DNA of 8,649 nt from positions 1-8,649 of the forward strand of contig JACMKJ010000466.1 in the NCBI GenBank assembly GCA_014380155.1, read 5' to 3'. The notes beneath the pieces are model-generated. The model saw only the letters and a program-made list of their open reading frames with translations, did no database searches and was not told the DNA's origin. This document shows, piece by piece, positions 1-6,146 of the stretch. A program made the translations under genes and the position numbers. This DNA is from Rhizobacter sp. Its GTDB lineage: Bacteria; Pseudomonadota; Gammaproteobacteria; Burkholderiales; Burkholderiaceae_C. Position 1 is the stretch's first letter; the number at the start of each line of letters is the position of its first letter.

Positions 1-205
1 CATTGCTCAGCACGAAGCGGTCGCGGTTGGCCCACTGCGGGTTGGCCGGGTTGTGCTGCAGGTGGCGGCCCCACAGCGCCACGGCGATCTCGGCCATGCC
101 CATCGGGGCGCCGGGGTGGCCGGAGTTGGCTTGCTGCACGGCGTCCATCGCCAGGGCACGGATGGCGTTCGCCATCAAGGAAGTGTTGGAAGCGATGGCG
201 GTCAT
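1..205 (-). CDS. tkt: Transketolase, N-terminal part (cut by left edge)
   Basis: Transketolase moves two-carbon ketol units between sugar phosphates in the cytosolic pentose phosphate pathway, and in the Calvin cycle where present; it needs thiamine diphosphate and a divalent metal. Only the first 68 residues are in the window. They show the family's N-terminal signature: MANAIRALAMDAVQ at about residues 11-24, SGHPGAPMGMAEIA at 28-41 with the active-site region histidine H30, then an LWGRHL and RDRFVLSN block. The gene runs off the left edge just before the conserved GHGS-type loop. The start at 205 gives an N-terminus of usual family length. An in-frame ATG at 238 adds 11 residues with no resemblance to the family but has a better Shine-Dalgarno (GAGG at 248-251, 9 nt spacing), so it is a real alternative. 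It is divergent from speD. The identification is very secure; the start is uncertain. Confidence 0.93.
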   Translation of the reverse strand, partial: MTAIASNTSLMANAIRALAMDAVQQANSGHPGAPMGMAEIAVALWGRHLQHNPANPQWANRDRFVLSN

Positions 206-263
206 GGGCTCGCGGCTGGGATGGGTGAAACCGGGCATTTTACGGGGCCTCGATAATTGCCCG

Positions 264-641
264 ATGCACGGTCTGCACCTCACCGCCGATTTGAGGGGAT
301 GCTCCACGGAGTTGCCCTCGATGACCGACCCTCACGCCCTGCGCAGCCTGTGCCTGGGCGCCGTGCGTGACGCCGTGCTGCAACCCGTGGGCGAACTCTT
401 CCACACCTTTCCCGGCAGTCACGAACAGGCGGGCGGCGTGACCGGCGTGGTGCTGCTGGCTGAATCGCACCTGGCGGTGCACACCTGGCCCGAGCTCAAT
501 GCCGTGACGCTCGACGTGTATGTGTGCAACTTCGGCGCCGACAACACGTACAAGGCGCATGCCTTGATCGACCTGCTGCTGGCCGCATTCCAGCCCACCC
601 AGGTGGAGCGCCACGCGCTCGAACGGGGCCGCACCCCATGA
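264..641 (+). CDS. speD: S-adenosylmethionine decarboxylase proenzyme, class 1B
   Basis: This pyruvoyl enzyme decarboxylates S-adenosylmethionine to supply the aminopropyl donor for spermidine. The 125-residue product opens with MHGLHLTADL, a typical family start, which fixes the initiation codon although no clear Shine-Dalgarno precedes it. The self-processing motif ESHLAVHTWPE spans residues 67-77. Cleavage is expected between E67 and S68, S68 becoming the pyruvoyl group, with H73 and C88 as the processing and catalytic partners. The Ser+5 His and Ser+20 Cys spacing equals that of the short Thermotoga-type enzyme (Ser63, His68, Cys83, from memory). Length and motif place it in the short class 1B rather than the long E. 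coli type. No spermidine synthase is present in the window. Its stop overlaps the start of the next gene (ATGA), so the two are probably one transcript. Confidence 0.93.
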   Translation: MHGLHLTADLRGCSTELPSMTDPHALRSLCLGAVRDAVLQPVGELFHTFPGSHEQAGGVTGVVLLAESHLAVHTWPELNAVTLDVYVCNFGADNTYKAHALIDLLLAAFQPTQVERHALERGRTP

Positions 642-1333
642 AAGCGCTGATCCTGGCCGCTGGGCGCGGCGAGCGCATGCGCCCGCTGACCGACCACACG
701 CCGAAGCCGCTGCTGGTGGTGCGCGGCAAACCCTTGATCGTGTGGCACCTCGAAGCGCTGTCGCGCGGCGGTGTGCACGAGGTCGTGATCAACACCGCCT
801 GGCTTGAAGAGCGCATCGTCGACACGTTGGGCGATGGCTCACACCACGGTGTGCACATCCACTACTCGCTCGAAGGCCGCGACCATGGTGGCGCGCTGGA
901 AACGGCGGGTGGCATGGCCAAGGCCTTGCCGCTGCTCACCGATGCATCGACCGATTGTTTCTGGGTCGTCTCGGGTGACGTGTTCCTGCCCGGTTTCGAG
1001 TTCGACGCGGGGGCAGCGCAACGATTTGCGCAGAGCGGGAAAGACGCCCACCTTTGGTTGGTGCGCAATGCGCCGCACCACCCGCTGGGCGACTTTGGCA
1101 TCGACGCACAAGGCCTCGCTTCACGCCACATCGAACCGCGCCTGACCTGGGCCAGCGTGGGCCTGTTCCGCGCGTCGATCGTGGCCGGCGTGGCGGTGGG
1201 CCAGAAGCTGCCCCTCACGCCCTTGCTTCAAGCCGGCGCCGATGCCGGGCGGATCAGTGCACAACGCTACGAAGGGCCGTGGACGGACGTGGGCACCGTC
1301 GAGCGCTTGAACACACTCAACGTGCCGGGCTGA
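638..1333 (+). CDS. murU: MurU-like N-acetylmuramate 1-phosphate uridylyltransferase
   Basis: This is a sugar-1-phosphate nucleotidyltransferase of 231 residues, about the length of Pseudomonas MurU. The N-terminal nucleotide loop LAAGRGERMRPLT (residues 6-18) is followed by TPKPLL with K23. The sugar/metal site contains ETAGG (88-92), SGD with D114, and GDFG (151-154). The closing motif PWTDVGTVERL (214-224) supplies the second metal aspartate D217. In MurU this activity makes UDP-MurNAc from MurNAc-1-phosphate in the cell-wall recycling route that bypasses MurA. The usual partner kinase gene amgK is not in the window; instead the gene overlaps speD by 4 bp and has no separate ribosome binding site, suggesting coupled translation. 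The nucleotidyltransferase fold is certain. The MurNAc-1-P substrate is inferred from length and motifs; a hexose-1-phosphate enzyme for another sugar cannot be excluded. Confidence 0.82.
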   Translation: MKALILAAGRGERMRPLTDHTPKPLLVVRGKPLIVWHLEALSRGGVHEVVINTAWLEERIVDTLGDGSHHGVHIHYSLEGRDHGGALETAGGMAKALPLLTDASTDCFWVVSGDVFLPGFEFDAGAAQRFAQSGKDAHLWLVRNAPHHPLGDFGIDAQGLASRHIEPRLTWASVGLFRASIVAGVAVGQKLPLTPLLQAGADAGRISAQRYEGPWTDVGTVERLNTLNVPG

Positions 1334-1348
1334 CCGGCGTCACGCCGG
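1334..1348. terminator. Odd-centred perfect palindrome at murU/dmeF junction, possible bidirectional terminator
   Basis: CCGGCGT-C-ACGCCGG has two perfect 7-bp arms around a single C. It begins directly after the murU stop (TGA at 1331-1333) and contains the dmeF stop codon (TCA on the plus strand, 1340-1342) at its centre. The two genes converge here with only 6 bp between their stop codons, so a hairpin would form in both transcripts. No T-tract follows on either side, so it is not a classical intrinsic terminator. The terminator role is inferred from position. Confidence 0.35.
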
Positions 1349-2320
1349 CGCGTGGGGGCAGCGGTTGACCTCGATCGACACGTGCACCAGCTCTTCATGC
1401 TGCGCAAGCCGATCGCGGTAGACCGAAGGCGCCAGCGGCGCATCGGCCACGATGCAGACCTCGGCCGCAAAGGCCTCGCGACCCACGCGCCACACGTGCA
1501 GGTCGGCCACCTTGGCGTCGCCATCGGACTCGATGGCCTCGCGCACTTCCTGGGTCAGCGGGTTGTCCATCTCGCGGTCGAGCAGCACGGCGGCCGACTG
1601 GCGCATCAGGCCCCAGGCCCACACACCGATCACCACCGCACCCAGCACGCCCACCAGCGGGTCGAGCCACGTCCAGCCCAACCAGACCGCCGCTGACAAG
1701 GCGGCAATCGCAAACACCGAGGTGAGCGCGTCTGCCATCACGTGGGCATAAGCGGCGCGCAGGTTCAGGTCTTGGTGACCCTGCGCCTCATGGGCGTGGC
1801 CATGGTGCGCATGATCGTGGTGGTCGTGCGCGTGGTGGCCATGCTCGTGCCCATGGCCACCTTGCGCACCATGCAGCAACCACGCCGACACCAGATTGAC
1901 CACCAGCCCGACCACCGCGATCACCAGGGCCGTTTGCGCTTCGATCGGCTCGGCCTTCCACAGGCGCACCAGGGACTCAACCGCGATGCCCAACCCCACC
2001 ACGCCCAGCACAAGCGCGCTGGCAAAGCTGCCCAGCACCTCGATCTTCCAGGTGCCGAAGGCATAGCGGGTGTCACCGGCATGGCGGCGCGCCAGGTAGT
2101 AGGCCCCGGCCGTGACGCCCAGCGCCAGCGCGTGGGTGCCCATGTGCCAGCCATCGGCCAGCAAGGCCATCGAGCCCGTCCACCAGCCGGCCGCGATCTC
2201 GACCACCATGGTCAGCAAGGTGATCGCCAGCACCCAGTGCGTGCGCGTCTCGCCCAGCCGGTTGCCGGTGTCGAACACATGAGCGTGTTGCCAAGGCTTG
2301 AGATCGTGCGAGTGCGCCAC
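1340..2320 (-). CDS. dmeF: Cation diffusion facilitator, DmeF-type Co/Ni efflux transporter
   Basis: This inner-membrane antiporter expels divalent metal, cobalt and nickel in characterised DmeF proteins, in exchange for protons. The 326-residue protein starts with the histidine-bearing HDLKPWQHAHVF segment typical of the DmeF branch. The expected six hydrophobic segments include about 29-49, 50-75, 97-117, 130-150, 195-215 and 220-240. The transport site is visible as DGWHMGTH (D56, H59, H63) in helix 2 and HVMAD (H193, D197) in helix 5. A loop between helices 4 and 5 carries 13 histidines within residues 156-177, a metal-collecting segment. The C-terminal 80 residues are the cytosolic ferredoxin-like domain (VADLHVWRVG at 271-280). 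The start is GTG, 3 bp after the aldo-keto reductase stop, so it is probably cotranscribed. No DmeR-type repressor gene is adjacent. Zinc as substrate is a less likely alternative. Confidence 0.88.
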   Translation of the reverse strand: MAHSHDLKPWQHAHVFDTGNRLGETRTHWVLAITLLTMVVEIAAGWWTGSMALLADGWHMGTHALALGVTAGAYYLARRHAGDTRYAFGTWKIEVLGSFASALVLGVVGLGIAVESLVRLWKAEPIEAQTALVIAVVGLVVNLVSAWLLHGAQGGHGHEHGHHAHDHHDHAHHGHAHEAQGHQDLNLRAAYAHVMADALTSVFAIAALSAAVWLGWTWLDPLVGVLGAVVIGVWAWGLMRQSAAVLLDREMDNPLTQEVREAIESDGDAKVADLHVWRVGREAFAAEVCIVADAPLAPSVYRDRLAQHEELVHVSIEVNRCPHAPA

Positions 2321-2323
2321 GGC

Positions 2324-3304
2324 TCAGCTCGCGAGCGACTTGGTGATCTTGTCGATGCGGGCCAGCACCTCGGGCGTGAGCTTCGGTGTGATCGCCAAGG
2401 CACCCAGGTTGTCATGCAGTTGCTCGAGCTTCGAGGCCCCGAGGATCACCGTGCTGACGTTCGGGTTGCGATTCACCCAGGCGATGGCGAGCTGTGCCAC
2501 GTTGCCACCCAGGTCGCGGGCGATCGGCTCCAGCTCGGCCACCGCCTGGTTCTTGGCCGCGTCGGTGAGGCCCTTCACCAGAAACCCCATGCCTTCGAGC
2601 GCCCCACGGCTGCCAGCCGGCACGCCTGCGCGGTACTTGCCGGTGAGCAGGCCACTGGCCAGCGGGCTCCAGGTGGTCAGGCCCAACCCGATACCCTCGA
2701 AGAGCTTGGCGTATTCGCGCTCGACCCGCGCGCGGTTGAAGAGGTTGTATTGCGGCTGCTCCATCAGCGGGCGGTGCAGGCGCTCGCGCTCGGCCACGTC
2801 GTACGCGGCGCGAATCTCTTTCGCGCTCCATTCGCTGGTGCCCCAGTACAAGGCCTTGCCCTGCGTGACCATGTCGCTCATCGCCCAGACGGTTTCTTCG
2901 ATCGGCGTGTTCGGGTCGGGCCGGTGGCAATAGACCAGGTCGATGTGGTCGAGCTGCATGCGCCTGAGCGAACCGTCGATCGCTTGCGCCAGGTACTTGC
3001 GGTTGAGCGTGTTCTTCTGGTTGACCGGGTTGCCACCATGGTCAAGGCCCCAATAGAACTTGGTCGACACCACATAGCTCAGGCGGGGTCGCTTCAGCGC
3101 CTTGAAGGCCTCGCCCATCACGACCTCGCTCTGCCCACCGGCGTAAGCCTCGGCGTTGTCGAAGAAGTTGATGCCGGCGTCCATGGCCGCGGCCAGCATC
3201 TCGGTGGCCGCCGAGGCGTCGACCTGGTTGTGGTACGTGACCCAGGAGCCCAGCGACAACTCGCTGACCTGCAGTCCGCTGCGACCCAGACGCCGGTATT
3301 GCAT
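2324..3304 (-). CDS. Aldo-keto reductase, potassium-channel beta-subunit-like (AKR6 type)
   Basis: This is a cytosolic NADPH-dependent reductase of aldehydes and ketones with a TIM-barrel fold and 326 residues. The opening YRRLGRSGLQVSELSLG is the family's first strand region. The catalytic residues are D49 and Y54 (FFDNAEAYAGG), K82 (STKFYWG) and H127 (CHRPDPNTPIEETV). Similarity to the animal Kv-beta subunits is clear in the RPDPNTP..ETV segment, QYNLFNRARVE (185-195), TWSPLASGLLTGKY (211-224) and the cofactor segment VILGASKLEQLHDNLGA (286-302). Kv-beta proteins carry Asn where this one has the classical AKR histidine. The ATG start has a good ribosome binding site (GAGAGG at 3310-3315, 5 nt spacing). 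It is first in an apparent pair with the metal efflux gene. The physiological substrate is unknown and nothing in the window suggests a channel partner. Confidence 0.9.
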   Translation of the reverse strand: MQYRRLGRSGLQVSELSLGSWVTYHNQVDASAATEMLAAAMDAGINFFDNAEAYAGGQSEVVMGEAFKALKRPRLSYVVSTKFYWGLDHGGNPVNQKNTLNRKYLAQAIDGSLRRMQLDHIDLVYCHRPDPNTPIEETVWAMSDMVTQGKALYWGTSEWSAKEIRAAYDVAERERLHRPLMEQPQYNLFNRARVEREYAKLFEGIGLGLTTWSPLASGLLTGKYRAGVPAGSRGALEGMGFLVKGLTDAAKNQAVAELEPIARDLGGNVAQLAIAWVNRNPNVSTVILGASKLEQLHDNLGALAITPKLTPEVLARIDKITKSLAS

Positions 3305-3341
3305 GGAGACCTCTCAGAGTGGAATGAGGCATCTTAGCCAC

Positions 3342-3356
3342 AGCGGGCTGCCCGCT
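3342..3356. promoter_or_regulatory. 15-bp odd palindrome in divergent intergenic region, possible operator
   Basis: AGCGGGC-T-GCCCGCT has perfect 7-bp arms in the roughly 145-bp gap between the divergent aldo-keto reductase and PH-like membrane protein genes. A weak -10-like hexamer for the minus strand (TAAGAT at 3336 down to 3331) lies next to it, with no convincing -35. The rest of the gap shows nothing else I can assign. The role is inferred from position only, and one such palindrome could arise by chance in DNA this GC-rich. Confidence 0.25.
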
Positions 3357-3449
3357 CAGGCTTTGGAATCGACCGTGTGTCAGCGGCAGCAAGCCAGCTT
3401 TCGGCGCAGGGCCTTTCGCCGGGTGCCAGTTCGCGTTAACTTCCGGCCT

Positions 3450-4199
3450 GTGACCACCTTCCTCATCCTCCCCTTCATGCTGGCCATTGCCGTGGCGGGG
3501 CACATTCTGCTCGGGCGCGGCGCCAAGGCCATCGCCTCCGCAGCCTGGCCGCTGGCCACCGGCGAGCCCGAAGTCAGCGGCTACGAGCGCAGCGTCTACG
3601 GCACGGCCGAGCGCGCCATGCTGGAAGTGATCGGCCTGGTGCTGGCCTCCGGTGTGGTGATGTGGGTCGGCGTGGCCTGGGGCATGGGCTGGGTCACCTT
3701 CCTCGGGGTTCTGGTGCTGCTGGGCGCCTTGGGGATGGACCTGACCCGCTGGGAGCGGGTGACGGTCAGCGCCAACAACGTGTGGTTCCAGCGCGGCCTG
3801 GGCCACAAGGTGCACCAGGTGGCCATCGAAAACATCCGCGATGTGTCGGTGAGCGAGGCCGAGACCCAAGGCTTCACGCTGCGCCACCTCAACCGCAACC
3901 GAGTGTGCCGCCTGAGCATGCGCATGGTCGACAAACGGGTGGTCGCCCTGCCCAAGACCGATGCGCACAACGACCTGGAGGCGGTGGAAACGCTGGCCAA
4001 CAACATCCGCACCCGCCAGCAACTGGCAGGCGATCGCGACGCCGTCAAACGCTCGAGCACACGCGGCAGCGAAGCAGCGGCCGAGGTGGCCAAGCAGCCC
4101 TCATCGGGCGACCGCGAAATGATGCGCGAGCTCAAGCGCCTGCGCCAGCAAGCCCAGGCGCCCACACTTCCCCCTGCCGTCAAGCGCACGAAGGTGTAG
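3450..4199 (+). CDS. Membrane protein with probable bacterial PH-like domain, function unknown
   Basis: I do not recognise a named family. From the chosen GTG start the 249-residue protein has a hydrophobic N-terminal segment (2-22) and a second hydrophobic block that fits two helices (about 56-75 and 78-97). The following region (about 100-170) begins TRWERVTVSANNVWFQRGL and contains HQVAIENIRDVSVSE. This resembles the strand pattern of bacterial PH (DUF304/bPH2-type) domains, which also often follow a pair of helices. The last 60 residues are charged and probably coiled or disordered, ending in a Pro/Lys-rich tail. The start is uncertain: GTG at 3423, GTG at 3450 and ATG at 3477 are all in frame and none has a good Shine-Dalgarno. 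I chose 3450 because it begins just before the hydrophobic segment. It lies 32 bp upstream of pepP on the same strand, so they may share a transcript. Confidence 0.7.
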   Translation: MTTFLILPFMLAIAVAGHILLGRGAKAIASAAWPLATGEPEVSGYERSVYGTAERAMLEVIGLVLASGVVMWVGVAWGMGWVTFLGVLVLLGALGMDLTRWERVTVSANNVWFQRGLGHKVHQVAIENIRDVSVSEAETQGFTLRHLNRNRVCRLSMRMVDKRVVALPKTDAHNDLEAVETLANNIRTRQQLAGDRDAVKRSSTRGSEAAAEVAKQPSSGDREMMRELKRLRQQAQAPTLPPAVKRTKV

Positions 4200-4231
4200 C
4201 TTTGGCAGGGCGCGGTGCAACAATCCCGCGC

Positions 4232-5620
4232 ATGAACAGCGACACGTACCGCGAACGGCGCGCGCAACTCGCCCAGGCCTTGCGCCAAGCCGGAGGCGGC
4301 ATTGCCATCGTGATGACCGCGCCCGAGTTCCTGCGCAACCGCGACAGCGAGCACCCGTACCGCCACGACAGCTACTTCCATTACCTGACCGGCTTTGACG
4401 AGCCGCACAGCGGCCTGGTGCTGCGCGCCGACGGCCACAGCGTGCTGTTCTGCCGCACCCAAGACGCGGCGCAGGAAATCTGGACCGGCCACCGCCTCGG
4501 TCCCGAGGCCGCACCGCAGGCCTTGGGGGTGGACGAAGCCCACCCCATCGACCAACTCGACGGGCGCCTGCCCGAGATGCTCAACCACCAGAGCACGGTG
4601 TGGACGTTGTTCGGCGCGCCGGGGGGGCTGGAGCAGCGCGTCAGCGGCTGGCTGGGCACCGTGCGCGACCGCTCGCACCTCGGCAGCATCGGCCCCGGCT
4701 CGCACCGTGACCTGGCCTTGCTGCTCGACGAGATGCGTCTCATCAAGTCGCCCCAGGAGATCGCCACCATGCGCCGCGCCGGCGCCATCTCCGCTGGCGC
4801 ACACGCCCGCGCGATGCGCTTCTGCGCGCAGCGTTTCCGCGCCGAACCTGGTGGCTCGGTGCGTGAATACGAGATCGAAGCCGAGCTGTTGCACGAGTTC
4901 CGCCGCCGCGGCGCGCAGAGCCCCGCCTACACCTCGATCGTGGCGGCCGGCGCCAACGCCTGCGTGCTGCACTACGCAGCCAGCGACGCACCGCTTAAAG
5001 CCGACGAGCTGTGCCTGATCGACGCCGGCTGCGAGCTCGACGGCTACGCCAGCGACATCACCCGCACCTTTCCCGCCAGCGGGCGCTTCAGCGCCGCGCA
5101 GCGTGAGCTTTACGACATCGTGCACGCCGCGCAAGAGGCTGCCGTCGCCGCCACCCACCCCGGCGCGCGCCAGCGCGATGCGCACCACGCCGCCGTGCGC
5201 GTGCTCGCCCAAGGCATGCTCGACACCGGCCTCTTGAGCCGCGACCAGCACGGCTCGCTCGACGACGTGATCGCCAGCACCGCCTACCGCCAGTTCTACA
5301 TGCACGGCACCGGCCACTGGCTGGGCCGCGACGTGCACGACGCGGGCGAGTACCTCGCGCTCGACGAGCCCGCCTTCGAGCAGCCCGACGGCCTCGGTGG
5401 CAAGGTGGTGAAACCACCCTCGCGCCGGCTGCAACCTGGCATGGTTGTGACGCTGGAGCCCGGCCTCTACGTGCGACCCGCCGAGGGCGTGCCCGAGCGT
5501 TATTGGCACATCGGCATCCGCATCGAAGACGACGCGGTGATCACCGAACAGGGTTGTGAACTCATCAGCCGAGGCGTGCCGGTGCACGCCGACGAGATCG
5601 AGGCCTGGATGAAGGCTTGA
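4232..5620 (+). CDS. pepP: Xaa-Pro aminopeptidase (aminopeptidase P)
   Basis: This cytosolic dimetal aminopeptidase removes the N-terminal residue from peptides whose second residue is proline. The 462-residue length fits proteobacterial PepP. Residues 4 to about 130 are the N-terminal creatinase-like domain (YRHDSYFHYLTGFDEP near 45-60). The pita-bread catalytic domain follows from about 180. The five metal ligands are present: D264 and D275 (DAGCELDGYASDITRTFP), H362 (HGTGHWLG, with H358 and H369 also conserved), E409 (LEPGLYV) and E432 (GIRIEDD). The spacings 264 to 275 and 409 to 432 match E. coli PepP. The ATG start is supported by the homologous N-terminus; the ribosome binding site is weak. 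In related bacteria pepP is often followed by a ubiquinone-biosynthesis hydroxylase gene; here it converges instead on a MarR gene. Confidence 0.96.
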   Translation: MNSDTYRERRAQLAQALRQAGGGIAIVMTAPEFLRNRDSEHPYRHDSYFHYLTGFDEPHSGLVLRADGHSVLFCRTQDAAQEIWTGHRLGPEAAPQALGVDEAHPIDQLDGRLPEMLNHQSTVWTLFGAPGGLEQRVSGWLGTVRDRSHLGSIGPGSHRDLALLLDEMRLIKSPQEIATMRRAGAISAGAHARAMRFCAQRFRAEPGGSVREYEIEAELLHEFRRRGAQSPAYTSIVAAGANACVLHYAASDAPLKADELCLIDAGCELDGYASDITRTFPASGRFSAAQRELYDIVHAAQEAAVAATHPGARQRDAHHAAVRVLAQGMLDTGLLSRDQHGSLDDVIASTAYRQFYMHGTGHWLGRDVHDAGEYLALDEPAFEQPDGLGGKVVKPPSRRLQPGMVVTLEPGLYVRPAEGVPERYWHIGIRIEDDAVITEQGCELISRGVPVHADEIEAWMKA

Positions 5621-5621
5621 T

Positions 5622-5638
5622 CGAGCGCTCAGCGCTCG
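5622..5638. terminator. Odd-centred perfect palindrome at pepP/marR junction, possible bidirectional terminator
   Basis: CGAGCGCT-C-AGCGCTCG has two perfect 8-bp arms around one C. It starts 2 bp after the end of pepP (5620) and contains the stop codon of the MarR gene (TCA on the plus strand, 5629-5631) at its centre. It could fold in both convergent transcripts. There is no T-tract on either side. The arrangement repeats that of the palindrome at 1334-1348. Termination is inferred from position. Confidence 0.4.
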
Positions 5639-6081
5639 TCGAGCATGGCCTGCAGCACCTCGCAGGCGGGCGCCATCAGCCGCTCCACCAGGTCGAGCTC
5701 CTTGACGGTGAGCGTGGCCGCCATCGCGCTCACCACCTCAGCCTGCACCTTCATCGTCTTGCGCGCGAGTGCTGCGCCCGCGGGCGTCAGGAACAAGAGC
5801 TTGGCGCGCGCGTCCGCCGGGTCGGCCTCGCGCCGCACCAGGCCGCTCGCCTCCATCTGCTTGAGCAGCATGCTGGTGTGGCTCTTGGCCGAAAAGCTGC
5901 GCTCGGCCAGCATCTGCTGCGTGATGCCCGGTGCGGTGCTCAGGTTGGCCAGCACCTCGTGCTCGGGCAGCTTCACCCCAAGGCGAGTGAGGCGCGTGCT
6001 GATCACCGCCTCACACAGGTGATAGGCGCGCACCACCGCCAGCCAGGCGGCGGTGCCATGAGGGGACGAAGGCTTTTTCAT
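5629..6081 (-). CDS. MarR-family transcriptional regulator
   Basis: This is a winged-helix repressor-type protein of 150 residues, typical for MarR, acting as a dimer on palindromic DNA. Recognition-helix region residues 51-82 include ITQQMLAERSFSAKSHTSMLLKQME. The wing follows with the family pattern D-x-R (D90, R92) and LTPAG (98-102). The N- and C-terminal helices (about 11-34 and 105-148) would form the dimer interface. The ligand cannot be told from the sequence. The gene is divergent from a membrane protein/thioesterase pair, with a perfect 14-bp palindrome in the 72-bp gap, the classical layout for a MarR protein controlling itself and its neighbours. The ATG at 6081 is well placed but lacks a strong Shine-Dalgarno. 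Its 3' end faces pepP with an 8-bp gap. Confidence 0.9.
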   Translation of the reverse strand: MKKPSSPHGTAAWLAVVRAYHLCEAVISTRLTRLGVKLPEHEVLANLSTAPGITQQMLAERSFSAKSHTSMLLKQMEASGLVRREADPADARAKLLFLTPAGAALARKTMKVQAEVVSAMAATLTVKELDLVERLMAPACEVLQAMLDER

Positions 6082-6103
6082 GAAACGATTGAAACCCCAG
6101 ATG

Positions 6104-6117
6104 GTTCAATATTGAAC
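6104..6117. promoter_or_regulatory. Probable MarR operator, perfect 14-bp palindrome
   Basis: GTTCAATATTGAAC is a perfect inverted repeat in the gap between the divergent marR and membrane-protein genes. It is strikingly AT-rich against its surroundings. A further half-site ATTGAA lies at 6088-6093, forming an inverted repeat with TTCAAT at 6105-6110, so two overlapping dimer sites are possible. TAATAT at 6118-6123, directly next to it, could serve as a plus-strand -10, though no good -35 is seen. Binding by the neighbouring MarR protein is inferred from position and symmetry. Confidence 0.7.
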
Positions 6118-6142
6118 TAATATGGCGTCTCCGCATCGACCC

Positions 6143-6146
6143 GGAG
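6143..6146 (+). promoter_or_regulatory. Ribosome binding site deciding a GTG start
   Basis: GGAG lies 7 nt before the GTG at 6154 and supports that codon over the in-frame ATG at 6172, which has no comparable site. Confidence 0.6.

Noticed and set aside
3..263. Upstream extension of the speD frame to the left edge
   Set aside because: It lies antisense to transketolase coding sequence, and the SpeD family begins at the MHGLHL segment encoded from 264.
1795..1865. Possible short tandem DNA repeat (GTG/CAT-rich run)
   Set aside because: It is explained by the His-rich coding loop of DmeF; no regular repeat unit or spacer is present, so it is neither a CRISPR array nor a satellite repeat.
1742..3337. 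A 531-codon open frame on the plus strand opposite dmeF and the aldo-keto reductase
   Set aside because: Both minus-strand genes have full catalytic motifs and family lengths; the plus-strand translation is rich in His/Arg/Gln/Gly without domains.
3156..3449. Longer start for the PH-like membrane protein, including ATG at 3324
   Set aside because: The added residues are Arg/Ser/Gln-rich, precede the natural hydrophobic N-terminus and partly overlap the aldo-keto reductase on the other strand.
3596..5587. A 663-codon open frame on the minus strand opposite pepP and the PH-like gene
   Set aside because: It mirrors pepP codons, has low-complexity Ala/Val/His/Gly/Arg composition and no recognisable domain; long antisense frames are usual in GC-rich genes.
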